From positions 744,001 through 808,000 of the forward strand of contig NZ_SELQ01000001.1 in NCBI RefSeq assembly GCF_004145405.1: a DNA stretch of 64,000 bases, in the 5' to 3' direction. Below the pieces are notes generated by a model. The model worked only from the letters and a program-made list of their open reading frames with translations. It was not told the origin of the DNA and did no database searches. Numbering within the stretch: position 1 is the stretch's first letter; each line of letters starts with the position of its first letter. Shown piece by piece: positions 45,541 to 54,389 of the stretch. This DNA comes from Salipiger sp. IMCC34102. GTDB taxonomy: Bacteria; Pseudomonadota; Alphaproteobacteria; Rhodobacterales; Rhodobacteraceae. Both the position numbers and the translations under genes were made by a program.

Positions 45541-45825
45541 ATGGCGCACACAGTCTATATCCTGGCCTCTCGCCCACATGGCGCGATCTACATCGGACAC
45601 ACAACCAACCTTTCGTGGCGATTGAAGCATCATCGCGCAGGGCTCTGCGGTCACACCGCTCGCTACGCCATTCACATACTCGTCTGGTTCGAGAACCACG
45701 ACAACTTCGAGGCTTCGTTGCTGCGCGAACGTCGCATCAAGCGGTGGCGGCGCGCATGGAAAGACCAGTTGATAACAGACGCCAACCCCGACTGGCGGGA
45801 TCTGACATATCGTTTATCACCCTGA
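45541..45825 (+). CDS. Small GIY-YIG nuclease-domain protein
   Basis: A 94-residue protein consisting only of a GIY-YIG domain of the COG2827 type. VYILASRPHGAIYIGHT carries the two halves of the motif, NLSWRLKHHRAG the catalytic-position arginine, and SLLRERRIKRWRRAWK the metal-binding glutamate. Base composition is visibly less GC-rich than its neighbours. It sits between two palindromic repeats (45457-45475 and 45834-45854) and splits the amidohydrolase and dihydropyrimidinase genes, which suggests insertion as a unit. Its biological role is unknown; it is too small for a homing endonuclease with a separate binding domain. Confidence 0.9.
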   Translation: MAHTVYILASRPHGAIYIGHTTNLSWRLKHHRAGLCGHTARYAIHILVWFENHDNFEASLLRERRIKRWRRAWKDQLITDANPDWRDLTYRLSP

Positions 45826-45854
45826 CCCGCGGGGTCCCGGCGCAAGGCCGGGAC
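45826..45854. repeat. Extragenic palindromes right of the GIY-YIG gene
   Basis: CCCGCGGG (45826-45833) directly abuts the GIY-YIG stop codon. It is followed by GTCCCGGC (45834-45841) and GCCGGGAC (45847-45854), an 8-bp stem with loop GCAAG. It belongs to the same general class of CCGG-rich extragenic palindromes as the left element but has a different loop. Confidence 0.75.
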
Positions 45855-45886
45855 GGGGTGGGCAAGGCCCCAAAGCGGAGACTTCC

Positions 45887-47341
45887 ATGACCACCGTCAT
45901 CAAGAACGGCACCATCGTCACCCATGACCTGACCTACGCCGCCGACGTCCTGATCGACGGCGGCAAGATCGTCGAGATCGGGCCGGATCTGAAGGGCGAC
46001 ACCCAGCTCGACGCGACCGGCTGCTACGTCATGCCGGGTGGGATCGATCCTCATACGCATCTGGAAATGCCCTTCATGGGCACCTTCTCGACCGACGATT
46101 TCGCCTCGGGCACGCGGGCGGCGCTGGCGGGGGGGACCACGATGGTGGTGGACTTCGCGCTGCCACAGCCGGGGCAGGGGCTTCTGGATGCTTTGCAGCA
46201 ATGGGACAACAAGTCCCGGCAGGCGGCCTGCGACTATTCCTTCCACATGGCCGTGACCTGGTGGGGAGAGCAGGTCTTCGACGACATGAAGGCCGTCACG
46301 CTGGACCGCGGCATCAACACCTTCAAGCACTTCATGGCCTACAAGGGCGCGCTGATGGTGCAGGACGACGAGATGTTCGCCTCGTTCCAGCGCCTGTCGG
46401 AACTGGGGGCCATCGCCATGGTGCACGCCGAGAACGGCGACGTGGTGGCCGACCTCTCCGCCAAGCTGCTGGCCGAGGGCAACACCGGGCCCGAGGCGCA
46501 TGCCTACTCCCGCCCGCCGCAGGTCGAGGGCGAGGCGACCAACCGCGCGATCATGATCGCCGACATGGCGGGTGTGCCGCTTTACGTCGTGCACGTCTCC
46601 TGCGAGGACAGCCACGAGGCGATCCGCCGCGCGCGCCAGCAGGGCAAGCGCGTCTGGGGCGAGCCCTTGATCCAGCACCTGACGCTCGACGAAAGCGAGT
46701 ATTTCAACACCGACTGGGACCACGCCGCCCGCCGCGTGATGAGCCCGCCCTTCCGAAACAAGAAGCACCAGGACAGCCTCTGGGCCGGCCTGCAATCGGG
46801 CTCTCTTTCGGTCGTGGCGACGGATCACTGCGCCTTCACCACCGAACAGAAGCGCTTCGGTGTCGGCGACTTCACCAAGATCCCCAACGGCACCGGCGGG
46901 CTGGAGGACCGGATGCCGATGCTCTGGACCTACGGCGTAGGCACGGGGCGGCTGACGCCGAACGAGTTCGTGGCCATCACCTCGACCAACATCGCCAAGA
47001 TCCTGAACTGCTACCCCCGCAAGGGCGCCGTTGCCGTGGGCGCGGATGCGGATCTGGTGGTCTGGGACCCTGAGAAATCCAAGACCATCGCCGCCGACAA
47101 GCAGGTCAGCGCCATCGACTACAACGTCTTCGAGGGCAAGGAGGTCAAGGGCCTGCCGCGCTTCACCCTCACCCGAGGCCACGTCGCGGTGCACGACGGA
47201 GACCTGCGCACGCAGGAAGGCCACGGGGAATTCGTCAAACGTGCGCCCAAGGGGCCGGTGAACCAGGCGCTGTCGTCGTGGAAAGCCCTCACCGCGCCGC
47301 GCCCCGTGGAGCGATCCGGTATTCCGGCGAGCGGGGTCTGA
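45887..47341 (+). CDS. Dihydropyrimidinase (D-hydantoinase)
   Basis: A 484-residue amidohydrolase. Metal ligands are H56 and H58 in IDPHTHLE, the carboxylated lysine K153 in HFMAYKG, H180 in MVHAENG, H236 in VVHVSC and D313 in VATDHCAF. It opens the ring of dihydrouracil and dihydrothymine to N-carbamoyl-beta-amino acids, between the PreTA and amidohydrolase steps. GCGGAG precedes ATG 45887. The tight spacing to the ABC genes (7 bases) puts uptake and degradation on one transcript. Confidence 0.94.
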   Translation: MTTVIKNGTIVTHDLTYAADVLIDGGKIVEIGPDLKGDTQLDATGCYVMPGGIDPHTHLEMPFMGTFSTDDFASGTRAALAGGTTMVVDFALPQPGQGLLDALQQWDNKSRQAACDYSFHMAVTWWGEQVFDDMKAVTLDRGINTFKHFMAYKGALMVQDDEMFASFQRLSELGAIAMVHAENGDVVADLSAKLLAEGNTGPEAHAYSRPPQVEGEATNRAIMIADMAGVPLYVVHVSCEDSHEAIRRARQQGKRVWGEPLIQHLTLDESEYFNTDWDHAARRVMSPPFRNKKHQDSLWAGLQSGSLSVVATDHCAFTTEQKRFGVGDFTKIPNGTGGLEDRMPMLWTYGVGTGRLTPNEFVAITSTNIAKILNCYPRKGAVAVGADADLVVWDPEKSKTIAADKQVSAIDYNVFEGKEVKGLPRFTLTRGHVAVHDGDLRTQEGHGEFVKRAPKGPVNQALSSWKALTAPRPVERSGIPASGV

Positions 47342-47348
47342 GAGCGGA

Positions 47349-48158
47349 ATGGGTCAAGCGCCGGTGACGAGTATTGAGGCCGAGGCGGTCGTCGAGGCGC
47401 GCAATCTCGATCTAACCTTCCGCACCAATGACGGCCCCGTCCACGCGCTCAAGGACGTGAACCTGGCCGTCGATCCGGGCGATTTCGTCAGCTTTATCGG
47501 CCCATCGGGTTGCGGCAAGACGACGTTCCTGCGTTGCGTCGCTGCCTTGGAGACGCCCACCGGCGGCTCGCTGTCGGTCAACGGCATGTCCCCCGACGAG
47601 GCCCGTCGCGCGCGATCCTATGGCTACGTTTTCCAGGCGGCGGGGCTTTACCCCTGGCGGACCATCGGCGGCAATATCCGCCTGCCGCTGGAGATCATGG
47701 GCTTTACCAGGGAAGAGCGCGACACCCGCGTGCGCGACACGCTCAAGCTCGTGGATCTCGACGGGTTCGAGCACAAGTATCCCTGGCAGTTGTCGGGGGG
47801 CATGCAGCAGCGCGCATCCATCGCGCGGGCGCTGGCGTTCGATGCGGACCTTCTGTTGATGGACGAACCCTTCGGCGCGCTGGACGAGATCGTGCGCGAC
47901 CGCCTGAACGAGGAGTTGCTGGCGCTCTGGGCGCGGACGGGCAAGACGATCCTCTTCGTGACCCATTCGATCCCCGAGGCGGTGTATCTGTCCACCAAGA
48001 TCGTCGTCATGTCCCCGCGCCCGGGGCGGATCTCGGACGTGATCGACAGCCCCCTGCCGCGAGAACGCCCGCTCGACATCCGCGACAGCGCGGAATTCAT
48101 CCAGATCGCGCACCGGGTTCGGGATGTCCTGCGGGCCGGAATGGAGGAGCCCGCGTGA
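47349..48158 (+). CDS. ABC transporter ATP-binding protein, nitrate/taurine/thiamine-precursor type (system E)
   Basis: A 269-residue SsuB/TauB/ThiZ-like ATPase with Walker A GPSGCGKTTF, signature LSGGMQQRASIARA, Walker B LLMDEPFGALDEI and switch VTHSIPEAV. It lies 7 bases after the dihydropyrimidinase gene and overlaps the next permease start (GTGA). By context it powers pyrimidine or hydropyrimidine uptake. Confidence 0.9.
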   Translation: MGQAPVTSIEAEAVVEARNLDLTFRTNDGPVHALKDVNLAVDPGDFVSFIGPSGCGKTTFLRCVAALETPTGGSLSVNGMSPDEARRARSYGYVFQAAGLYPWRTIGGNIRLPLEIMGFTREERDTRVRDTLKLVDLDGFEHKYPWQLSGGMQQRASIARALAFDADLLLMDEPFGALDEIVRDRLNEELLALWARTGKTILFVTHSIPEAVYLSTKIVVMSPRPGRISDVIDSPLPRERPLDIRDSAEFIQIAHRVRDVLRAGMEEPA

Positions 48159-49159
48159 GCGAGACGACCGCCCCGATCGCCGGACACTCCGCTGGCATCG
48201 GGCGGTCCGCCCGCATCAGCCGGCAGGTCGCGCGGATGCGGCACACGGGCCTTCCGGTGCTCACGATCGTGACGGCGCTGCTGGCGATCTGGTACCTGGC
48301 CTGCGTGCCGATGAACGCCGCGCAATCGGTGCTGTCGGCGGCGCGGGCGGACGTGGTGGTGCGCCCCGAAAGCCCGCGGGACCGGCGCGAGATGTCGGGC
48401 CTTGCCCTGGCCGTTCTGAACCCGGGCGTCTCGATCACGCGCGCCTTCACGCAGGACCGCCCGCGACTGCCCGCCCCGCACCAGGTCGCAACGGAGCTTT
48501 GGGCCACGACCGCGATGGTGGCGCCCACCTCGAACAAGAGCCTGATCTATCATGCCTGGGTCACCTTCTCCGCGACGCTGACTGGCTTCGTGATCGGTAC
48601 CGTGCTGGGGATCCTGCTGGCCGTAGGCATCGTGCACAGCCGGGTGATGGACCGCAGTATCCTGCCCTGGGCCATCGTCAGCCAGACCGTGCCGATCATC
48701 GCCATCGCCCCCATGATCATCGTGGTGCTCTATTCCATCGGGGTGCAGGGGCTGCTGCCCAAGGCGATCATCTCGGCCTACCTGTCGTTCTTTCCCGTCG
48801 TCGTGGGTATGGTGAAAGGCCTGCGCAGCCCGGATGCGATGCAGCTGGACCTTTTGCGGACCTATGCCGCGAGCGGGTCCAAGACCTTCTTCAAGCTGCG
48901 GCTGCCCGCATCCACGCCCTACCTCTTCGCCTCGCTCAAGATCGGCATCGCGGCGAGCCTCGTTGGGGCCATCGTCGGAGAGCTGCCGACCGGTGCCGTC
49001 GCAGGTCTCGGCGCGCGGCTGCTGGCGGGCAGCTACTACGGTCAGACCGTGCAGATCTGGTCGGCGCTCTTTGCCGCGGCGATCCTCGCGGCGCTGGCGG
49101 TCGGGGTGATCGGCGTGATCGAGCGGGCGGCTTTGAACCGCATGGGACTGCGGCGATGA
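48155..49159 (+). CDS. ABC transporter permease (system E, subunit 1)
   Basis: A 334-residue permease of the SsuC/TauC family. A first helix (VLTIVTALLAIWYLACVP) is followed by a long periplasmic insert of about 90 residues and then the core permease helices with the loop DLLRTYAASGSKTFFKLRLPAS. The start is GTG 48155, overlapping the ATPase stop. Two different permease genes occur in this system, so the channel is probably a heterodimer. Confidence 0.88.
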   Translation: MSETTAPIAGHSAGIGRSARISRQVARMRHTGLPVLTIVTALLAIWYLACVPMNAAQSVLSAARADVVVRPESPRDRREMSGLALAVLNPGVSITRAFTQDRPRLPAPHQVATELWATTAMVAPTSNKSLIYHAWVTFSATLTGFVIGTVLGILLAVGIVHSRVMDRSILPWAIVSQTVPIIAIAPMIIVVLYSIGVQGLLPKAIISAYLSFFPVVVGMVKGLRSPDAMQLDLLRTYAASGSKTFFKLRLPASTPYLFASLKIGIAASLVGAIVGELPTGAVAGLGARLLAGSYYGQTVQIWSALFAAAILAALAVGVIGVIERAALNRMGLRR

Positions 49160-50076
49160 GTGTGGCGGGAACGTCCACCGGGCCGCGGATGCGCGCGGCC
49201 TTCATCGCCCTGCCGCTGCTCGTTCTGGCGACGGTGGTGAATTGGCGGCTGGGGTTGGTGCTGGCGGTCTGGGTGCTGGGCTGGTGGGTCAACGCCCGGC
49301 TGGCGCGTCTCGATACCCGCGCGGCACGGTTGGCGGTGCCCATGCTCTTCGGCGTCACGCTGCTGATCCTGTGGGAGATGACGGTGCGGCTCTTTGGCGT
49401 GCCCGGTGTGATCCTGCCCGCGCCATCGGCCATCGGCGCCGCCTTCGTCGCGAACGGGCCGACGCTTTGGGGGGATTTCGTGCAGACGGTCGTGAAGGGC
49501 GCGCTTTCGGGCTACGTGATCGGCTGCGTCGCGGCCTTCGCCTTCGCGCTGCTGGTGGACCGTTTCGACTTTCTCAAGCGCGGGCTGCTGCCGGTCGGCA
49601 ACTTCATGGCGGCCCTGCCCATCGTGGGCACCGCACCGATCCTGGTGATGTGGTTCGGCTTCGATTGGGAGTCCAAGGCCGCCGTGGTGGTCGTGATGAT
49701 CTTTTTCGTGGTGCTCGTGAACACGGTCGCGGGCCTGGCCGACACCCAGCCGATGCAGCGGGACCTGATGCGGACCTACGGGGCCAGCTACTGGCAGTCC
49801 TTGCTGAAACTGCGCCTGCCTTCGGCCATGCCCTTCGTCTTCAACGGGCTGAAGATCGCGACCACGCTGGCGCTCGTCGGTGCCATCGTTGCCGAATTTT
49901 TCGGCAGTCCGGTGCAGGGTGTCGGCTTTCGCATCTCCGTTTCGGTCGGACAGCTGGCGCTGGACATGGTCTGGGCCGAGATCGTCGTCGCGGCCCTTGC
50001 GGGAAGCGCATTCTACGGCATCATCGCCGCAATCGAAAACCGGGTGACCTTCTGGCACCCGTCAAACCGGGGCTGA
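49156..50076 (+). CDS. ABC transporter permease (system E, subunit 2)
   Basis: A 306-residue SsuC/ThiX-type permease with extra N-terminal hydrophobic segments and the coupling loop DLMRTYGASYWQSLLKLRLPSA. ATG 49156 overlaps the partner's stop. Its own stop codon lies inside the loop of a short CCGGGG/CCCCGG hairpin. Confidence 0.88.
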   Translation: MSVAGTSTGPRMRAAFIALPLLVLATVVNWRLGLVLAVWVLGWWVNARLARLDTRAARLAVPMLFGVTLLILWEMTVRLFGVPGVILPAPSAIGAAFVANGPTLWGDFVQTVVKGALSGYVIGCVAAFAFALLVDRFDFLKRGLLPVGNFMAALPIVGTAPILVMWFGFDWESKAAVVVVMIFFVVLVNTVAGLADTQPMQRDLMRTYGASYWQSLLKLRLPSAMPFVFNGLKIATTLALVGAIVAEFFGSPVQGVGFRISVSVGQLALDMVWAEIVVAALAGSAFYGIIAAIENRVTFWHPSNRG

Positions 50077-50083
50077 ACCCCGG
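50067..50083 (+). other. Hairpin spanning the permease stop codon
   Basis: CCGGGG (50067-50072) and CCCCGG (50078-50083) form a 6-bp stem with loop CTGAA, which contains the TGA stop. It precedes the highly expressed binding-protein gene and could mark an mRNA processing boundary. Confidence 0.5.
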
Positions 50084-50109
50084 ACCACCAACCGGAGAGG
50101 GAACGACCC

Positions 50110-51105
50110 ATGAGAACGACACTTGCCTTGGCAGCCCTTGCCGCCACCGCCATGACACCGCTAGCCGCACAAGAGGCCGACGCGGTCACCCTGCAGCTCA
50201 AATGGGTCACGCAGGCCCAGTTCGCGGGCTACTACGTGGCCGAGGATCAGGGGTTCTACGACGAAGAAAACCTCGACGTCACGATCAAGCCCGGCGGCCC
50301 CGACATCGCCCCCGAGCAGGTCATCGCGGGCGGCGGGGCGGACGTCATCGTCACCTGGATGGCCGCCGCATTGGCCGCGCGCGAACGGGGCGTGCCGCTG
50401 GTGAACATCGCGCAGCCGTTCTCGACCGGCGGGCTCCAGCTGACCTGCCTTGCCGAAACCGGGGTCGAGACGCCCGAGGACTTCCCGGGCCGCACGCTGG
50501 GCGTCTGGTTCTTCGGCAACGAATACCCGTTCTACGCCTACATGGCCTCGCTCGGCATCCCCACGGACGGCAGCGAGGAGGGCGTCGAGGTTCTCAAGCA
50601 GGCGTTCAACGTCGATCCGCTGCTGCAAGGGCAAGCCGATTGCATCTCGACCATGACCTACAACGAATACGGCCAGGTGCTGGACGCGGGCTACACCGAG
50701 GAAGAGCTGGTCAACTTCAACTACCTCGACGAAGGGGTCGGCATGCTGGAAGACGGCCTTTACGTCATGGAAGAGAACCTCGACGATCCCGAGTTCGAGG
50801 ACAAGATGGTCCGCTTCGTGCGCGCCTCGATGAAGGGCTGGAAGTGGGCCGAGGAGAACCCCGAGGAGGCGGCACAGATCGTCGTGGACAACGATACGTC
50901 CGGCGCCCAGACGCTGGATCATCAGGTCTACATGATGAGCGAAGTGGCCAAGCTGACCGAAGGTTCCGACGGGGCGCTGGACCCGGACGCCTACGAGCAG
51001 ACGGTCGCGACGTTGCTCTCCGCCATCTCGGACGAGAACCCGGCGATCACCGAAGAACCCTCCGGCGCCTTCACGACAGACATCACGGACGCGGCGCTGG
51101 AGTAA
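50110..51105 (+). CDS. NMT1/THI5-like periplasmic binding protein (system E)
   Basis: A 331-residue binding protein. The signal peptide MRTTLALAALAATAMTPLAA precedes mature VTLQLKWVTQAQFAGYYVAEDQGFY, the hallmark of the ThiY/NMT1 family. GGAGAGGG lies upstream of ATG 50110. Relatives bind hydroxymethylpyrimidine or other pyrimidine- and flavin-like molecules. Location at the end of the pyrimidine-degradation operon suggests uracil, thymine or a dihydro or hydantoin derivative. A terminator follows. Confidence 0.9.
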   Translation: MRTTLALAALAATAMTPLAAQEADAVTLQLKWVTQAQFAGYYVAEDQGFYDEENLDVTIKPGGPDIAPEQVIAGGGADVIVTWMAAALAARERGVPLVNIAQPFSTGGLQLTCLAETGVETPEDFPGRTLGVWFFGNEYPFYAYMASLGIPTDGSEEGVEVLKQAFNVDPLLQGQADCISTMTYNEYGQVLDAGYTEEELVNFNYLDEGVGMLEDGLYVMEENLDDPEFEDKMVRFVRASMKGWKWAEENPEEAAQIVVDNDTSGAQTLDHQVYMMSEVAKLTEGSDGALDPDAYEQTVATLLSAISDENPAITEEPSGAFTTDITDAALE

Positions 51106-51149
51106 GCCTCTCCCCTCGCGGGACACGTCTCCCGCGTCCGGCAGAAGAC

Positions 51150-51183
51150 GAGGACCCGCGTCTTGGCGCGGGTTCTCTTGTGT
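51150..51183 (+). terminator. Terminator after the pyrimidine operon
   Basis: GAGGACCCGCG (51150-51160) and CGCGGGTTCTC (51167-51177) form an 11-position stem with one G-U and a TCTTGG loop, followed by TTGTGT. It lies 45 bases after the binding-protein stop. Confidence 0.7.
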
Positions 51184-51293
51184 CGCGGCTTGGCCGTCGA
51201 TTGCGAGGATAAGGCAATCTGACGGTAAGGGACCTTATCGTTAGCGCATCGCGAAGGCGGTCTTGCGATGCAAGGGCCCCCTGTGCGCCGGGT

Positions 51294-53069
51294 TCAAGCC
51301 GTTGCCCCGGTCTCGGCTTCGGACAAGGCCGCTGCGCGGGCGTCGATCTCCGACAGGTCCACGTCGGCGGGAAACTTCCCGCGCAATCTCTGGATCTCGC
51401 GCAGGACGGGCAGGTCCCCACGGGTCCGGGCCAGCTTTACCACGAGGGCCGGCCAGCGGGGACCGGGATCGGGCAACCGCTCGATCCGGTCGAGCAGGAC
51501 CGGAAGCAGGTGCGCATGCTGGCCTTCGCGCATCATCGCCTGCACCAGGTAGCTGAACACCCGTTCCTGATCGTCGAAGGACAGGGCGTCTTCGGCCTCC
51601 AGCAAACTGATGCTGCGCTTGATGACGCCCAGGTTGTCTTGCGCTTTCAGCGCGGAGGCGGCGGCCTCGATCTGAACCCGGACATCGCGGGGCAAGTCGG
51701 GAAAGGCCGGTGCGGGGGCCGGACCGTCGGGCAAAGTGACGTGGTCCGCGCCCTCTTCGGTCTGCCTTTCGTCGAAGGCGGGCGCAACTTCCGGCGTTAC
51801 CTGCGACAAGTCCGGGGCCGGCTCATCGTCGGGCCGACCATCCTGGCCCGAAACCGCAAGCAGCCGGTCGATCTGGGCGAGCGTGCCGTGACTCTCCACA
51901 AGGTCGAGCGTCGTGGCGTAGATCCGGTCGGGGTCCGTCGCGCGACCGCCTTCGAGCCGGTCGAGCAGCAGGTCGATCGCCTCGGCCTGCCGATCCACTC
52001 CGGCCAGGGCGCGGGCGTGGATGAGGCCGATCTCGTCGTCGGGCCACCCATTCGCCGCCATGGCGGGCGTCGTGGCCTCCAGCGCGGCACCGGGGTTTCC
52101 GGCAAGTAGCCGGGCTGCGCCGTGACCCCGGGCATGCAGAAGCGCTTGCGCGGGATCGGGGTCGGCATAGGCCTCCAGCAGATCGGCCATGACGCGGGCG
52201 GCGAGATCCGGCGATGTCTGCCCGGGGTCGGTGTCGAGATAACCGAAGCGCGCGTCCGAGAGGATCGCGGATTCCAGCGCAGGCAGGTATTCGACGCCGT
52301 CACGGTCGCGCACGATCCGCGCGCAGGCGATGCGTTGGATCGCCTGGCCGAGGAACGTATCCGCTACAGGATCTTCCGATCCGGAGTCCGCGACTGGCGA
52401 GACGGCCAGCAGCACGAGGGCACCGGGCTTGCCGTGGGTTTTGACGAGGGCGCAGAACCGGGTCAGCTGCGCCTCGACAGCCGCAAGGTCGAGCCGATGC
52501 AACTCGAACCGGTCGGGGTAGAGTTCCGTCATGCGTGGGCTGGGCTTGGCGCCCAGGTAAAGGCCCGTGTGGCGGTCGAACCATTGCTCGACCCCGGTGG
52601 TGACGGCCAGGATCACGTCTGCCTGCGCGATCCGCTCGAATTCGGCGGTGCGGCGGCGGCGCAGGCTCCGTGCCTCCTCCAGTTCATGCGAGACGTCGGG
52701 ACGGGCCTGCATGTCGATCCAGCGGCCATCGACCTCGATCAGCGCGTCGTCCTGGCCGTCCTCTGCCGCGAATGCCCAGCCAAGCGCGTTCGAGGCCACG
52801 TCGAGGTTGCCGATGCCCGGCCGCCCGGTCGTGTCCGCGTCCCGCGGTGCGGATAGCACGTAACGGTCCACGGCGCGCAAGGCGTCTTCGAGCGCGCGGG
52901 CGAAGCCGTCGCCCACCACGAAGAAGGTCGCGTCGGGGGCGATGCGGCTGTCGGTCGCTATGCGTGGTTGCACGTAGCCGAAACGCCCGCTGCCGGTTTG
53001 CACCTCGGAGGAGCGGTTGGCGGCCAGGCGGGCGCGGACCGCGTCGGGGGTGAAGACCTCGACCGTCAC
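51294..53069 (-). CDS. Divergent GSCFA-domain protein with C-terminal helical repeat region
   Basis: A 591-residue protein. Residues about 25-300 follow the order of GSCFA-family (PF08885-like) motifs. The nucleophile block reads FFVVGDGFARAL where GSCFA is expected. TTGVEQWFDRHTGLYLG, LVLLAVSPVAD and VEYLPALESAI match later conserved blocks. The remainder is alpha-helical and alanine/leucine-rich, resembling TPR-like repeats. GTG 53069 is the preferred start, with GGAG seven bases upstream; no ATG exists in frame near it. The family is related to SGNH/GDSL esterases and is thought to act on surface polysaccharides; function here is unknown. Confidence 0.65.
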   Translation of the reverse strand: MTVEVFTPDAVRARLAANRSSEVQTGSGRFGYVQPRIATDSRIAPDATFFVVGDGFARALEDALRAVDRYVLSAPRDADTTGRPGIGNLDVASNALGWAFAAEDGQDDALIEVDGRWIDMQARPDVSHELEEARSLRRRRTAEFERIAQADVILAVTTGVEQWFDRHTGLYLGAKPSPRMTELYPDRFELHRLDLAAVEAQLTRFCALVKTHGKPGALVLLAVSPVADSGSEDPVADTFLGQAIQRIACARIVRDRDGVEYLPALESAILSDARFGYLDTDPGQTSPDLAARVMADLLEAYADPDPAQALLHARGHGAARLLAGNPGAALEATTPAMAANGWPDDEIGLIHARALAGVDRQAEAIDLLLDRLEGGRATDPDRIYATTLDLVESHGTLAQIDRLLAVSGQDGRPDDEPAPDLSQVTPEVAPAFDERQTEEGADHVTLPDGPAPAPAFPDLPRDVRVQIEAAASALKAQDNLGVIKRSISLLEAEDALSFDDQERVFSYLVQAMMREGQHAHLLPVLLDRIERLPDPGPRWPALVVKLARTRGDLPVLREIQRLRGKFPADVDLSEIDARAAALSEAETGATA

Positions 53070-53381
53070 GCCGGCGCTCCGGAGGGGGTGGAAACAGGGT
53101 GCATCTGAACTGACGTCGGTCTGCCGGTCATCGAAGCTTCCTTTCGTGCAGGCGCCGGGGGGGGGGGCGGCCCCGACATCCGCCCCACATATGACCCGGC
53201 ATCGGCGCGTTTGCGACCCCGTTCTGCTTTCGGCCCGAGGCACGGGTAATATCCCAGACGCCGATTTTCATTTGCGCCACTGGTCGTACGCAATGAACGT
53301 CGTATAAACTGGGTATCGTTCCGTCGCCGTGCAAGGCGCGCGATTTCCTGCCCGCCTCCCGTTGCCGTCAAAGGTCAATCG
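53070..53381. other. Divergent spacer between the GSCFA gene and the oxidase operon
   Basis: This 312-base gap contains no credible gene. It includes an uninterrupted run of 11 G (53157-53167) and an AT-richer stretch at about 53270-53310, the likely promoter area for the oxidase operon. AAAGGT precedes the coxB start. Confidence 0.5.
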
Positions 53382-54389
53382 ATGCTTCCAGACCACGCGA
53401 CACGGTCCCGGATGTCCGGGGCAGGGAAGATCGGGCTGGCCGCCCTGACGCTGACCGGCTGCGGCGGCCCGCAATCGGTGCTGAACACCGCAGGGTCCGA
53501 CGCACGGGTTCTGCTGACGATGCTGTCGGTCATGCTGGTCGGGCTGGTGATCATCTGGATCCTGGTGAACGGCATGATGCTGTTCTTCAACCAGCTGCAA
53601 ACCGGCGCGCACGAGGAACGCTACGCCCGCTACCTGATCGTGGGCGGCGGGATCTTCTTTCCCACCTTGGTCATCACCGCCCTTCTGGTCTGGGGCCTGT
53701 CCATTATGCCGGACCAGCGCGCGCCCGGCGACGGGCTCCGGGTCGAAGTGACCGGAGAGCAATGGTGGTGGCGCATCGCCTACTGGCCCGAAGGGGCCGA
53801 GACGCCGGTGATCGCCGCCAACGAGATCCGCCTGCCCGTTGGCCAACGGGTGGAGTTCGACCTCAAGAGTGCCAGGGTCATCCACTCGTTCTGGATCCCC
53901 GCGCTGGGCGGCAAGATGGACATGTTCCCGGGCCGCGACACCCGGCTGTCGCTGGAGCCGACCGAGGTCGGCATCTTCCGCGGCCAGTGCGCCGAGTTCT
54001 GCGGGGCGTCCCACGCGCTCATGGCCTTCCACGTCGTCACGATGGAGCCTGCCGACTTCGACGCCTGGCTTGCGGCGCAGGCCGCGCCCGCGATGGCTCC
54101 CGACGGTGATCTGGCCCGGCGGGGTGCCGCGATCTTCGCCGAACAGGGCTGCGGGGCCTGTCATGCGGTGCGCGGCAGCGATGCCTCCGGCCAGGTGGGG
54201 CCGGACCTGACCCATGTCGGCAGTCGCCTCAGCCTTGGCGCCGGGATCCTTGCGCCCACGCTGGCGAACTACATGGCCTGGATCGACCACACCGGCGACA
54301 TCAAGCCCGAGGTCGAGATGCCTGCCTACGATCACCTGGGCGACGACGAACTGACCGCGCTTGCGACCTACCTGATGGGGCTGAAATGA
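53382..54389 (+). CDS. Cytochrome c oxidase subunit II with fused cytochrome c domain
   Basis: A 335-residue protein. A possible lipobox (LTG-C27) is followed by two membrane helices (about 42-70 and 84-108). The CuA domain has H168, C203, E205, C207, H211 and M214 in HSFWIP and GQCAEFCGASHALM. A C-terminal haem-c domain has CGACH (257-261) and an axial methionine candidate at 313. This is a caa3-type subunit II. The second helix lacks the usual Glu-x-x-Trp-Thr lead-in; LIVGGGIFFP is found instead. It overlaps the next gene by ATGA. Confidence 0.9.
   Translation: MLPDHATRSRMSGAGKIGLAALTLTGCGGPQSVLNTAGSDARVLLTMLSVMLVGLVIIWILVNGMMLFFNQLQTGAHEERYARYLIVGGGIFFPTLVITALLVWGLSIMPDQRAPGDGLRVEVTGEQWWWRIAYWPEGAETPVIAANEIRLPVGQRVEFDLKSARVIHSFWIPALGGKMDMFPGRDTRLSLEPTEVGIFRGQCAEFCGASHALMAFHVVTMEPADFDAWLAAQAAPAMAPDGDLARRGAAIFAEQGCGACHAVRGSDASGQVGPDLTHVGSRLSLGAGILAPTLANYMAWIDHTGDIKPEVEMPAYDHLGDDELTALATYLMGLK

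Noticed and set aside
41994-45854. CRISPR-like or insertion-sequence structure from the repeated palindromes
   Set aside because: There are too few copies, no regular spacing or spacers and no cas or DDE-type transposase gene; they fit extragenic palindromes.
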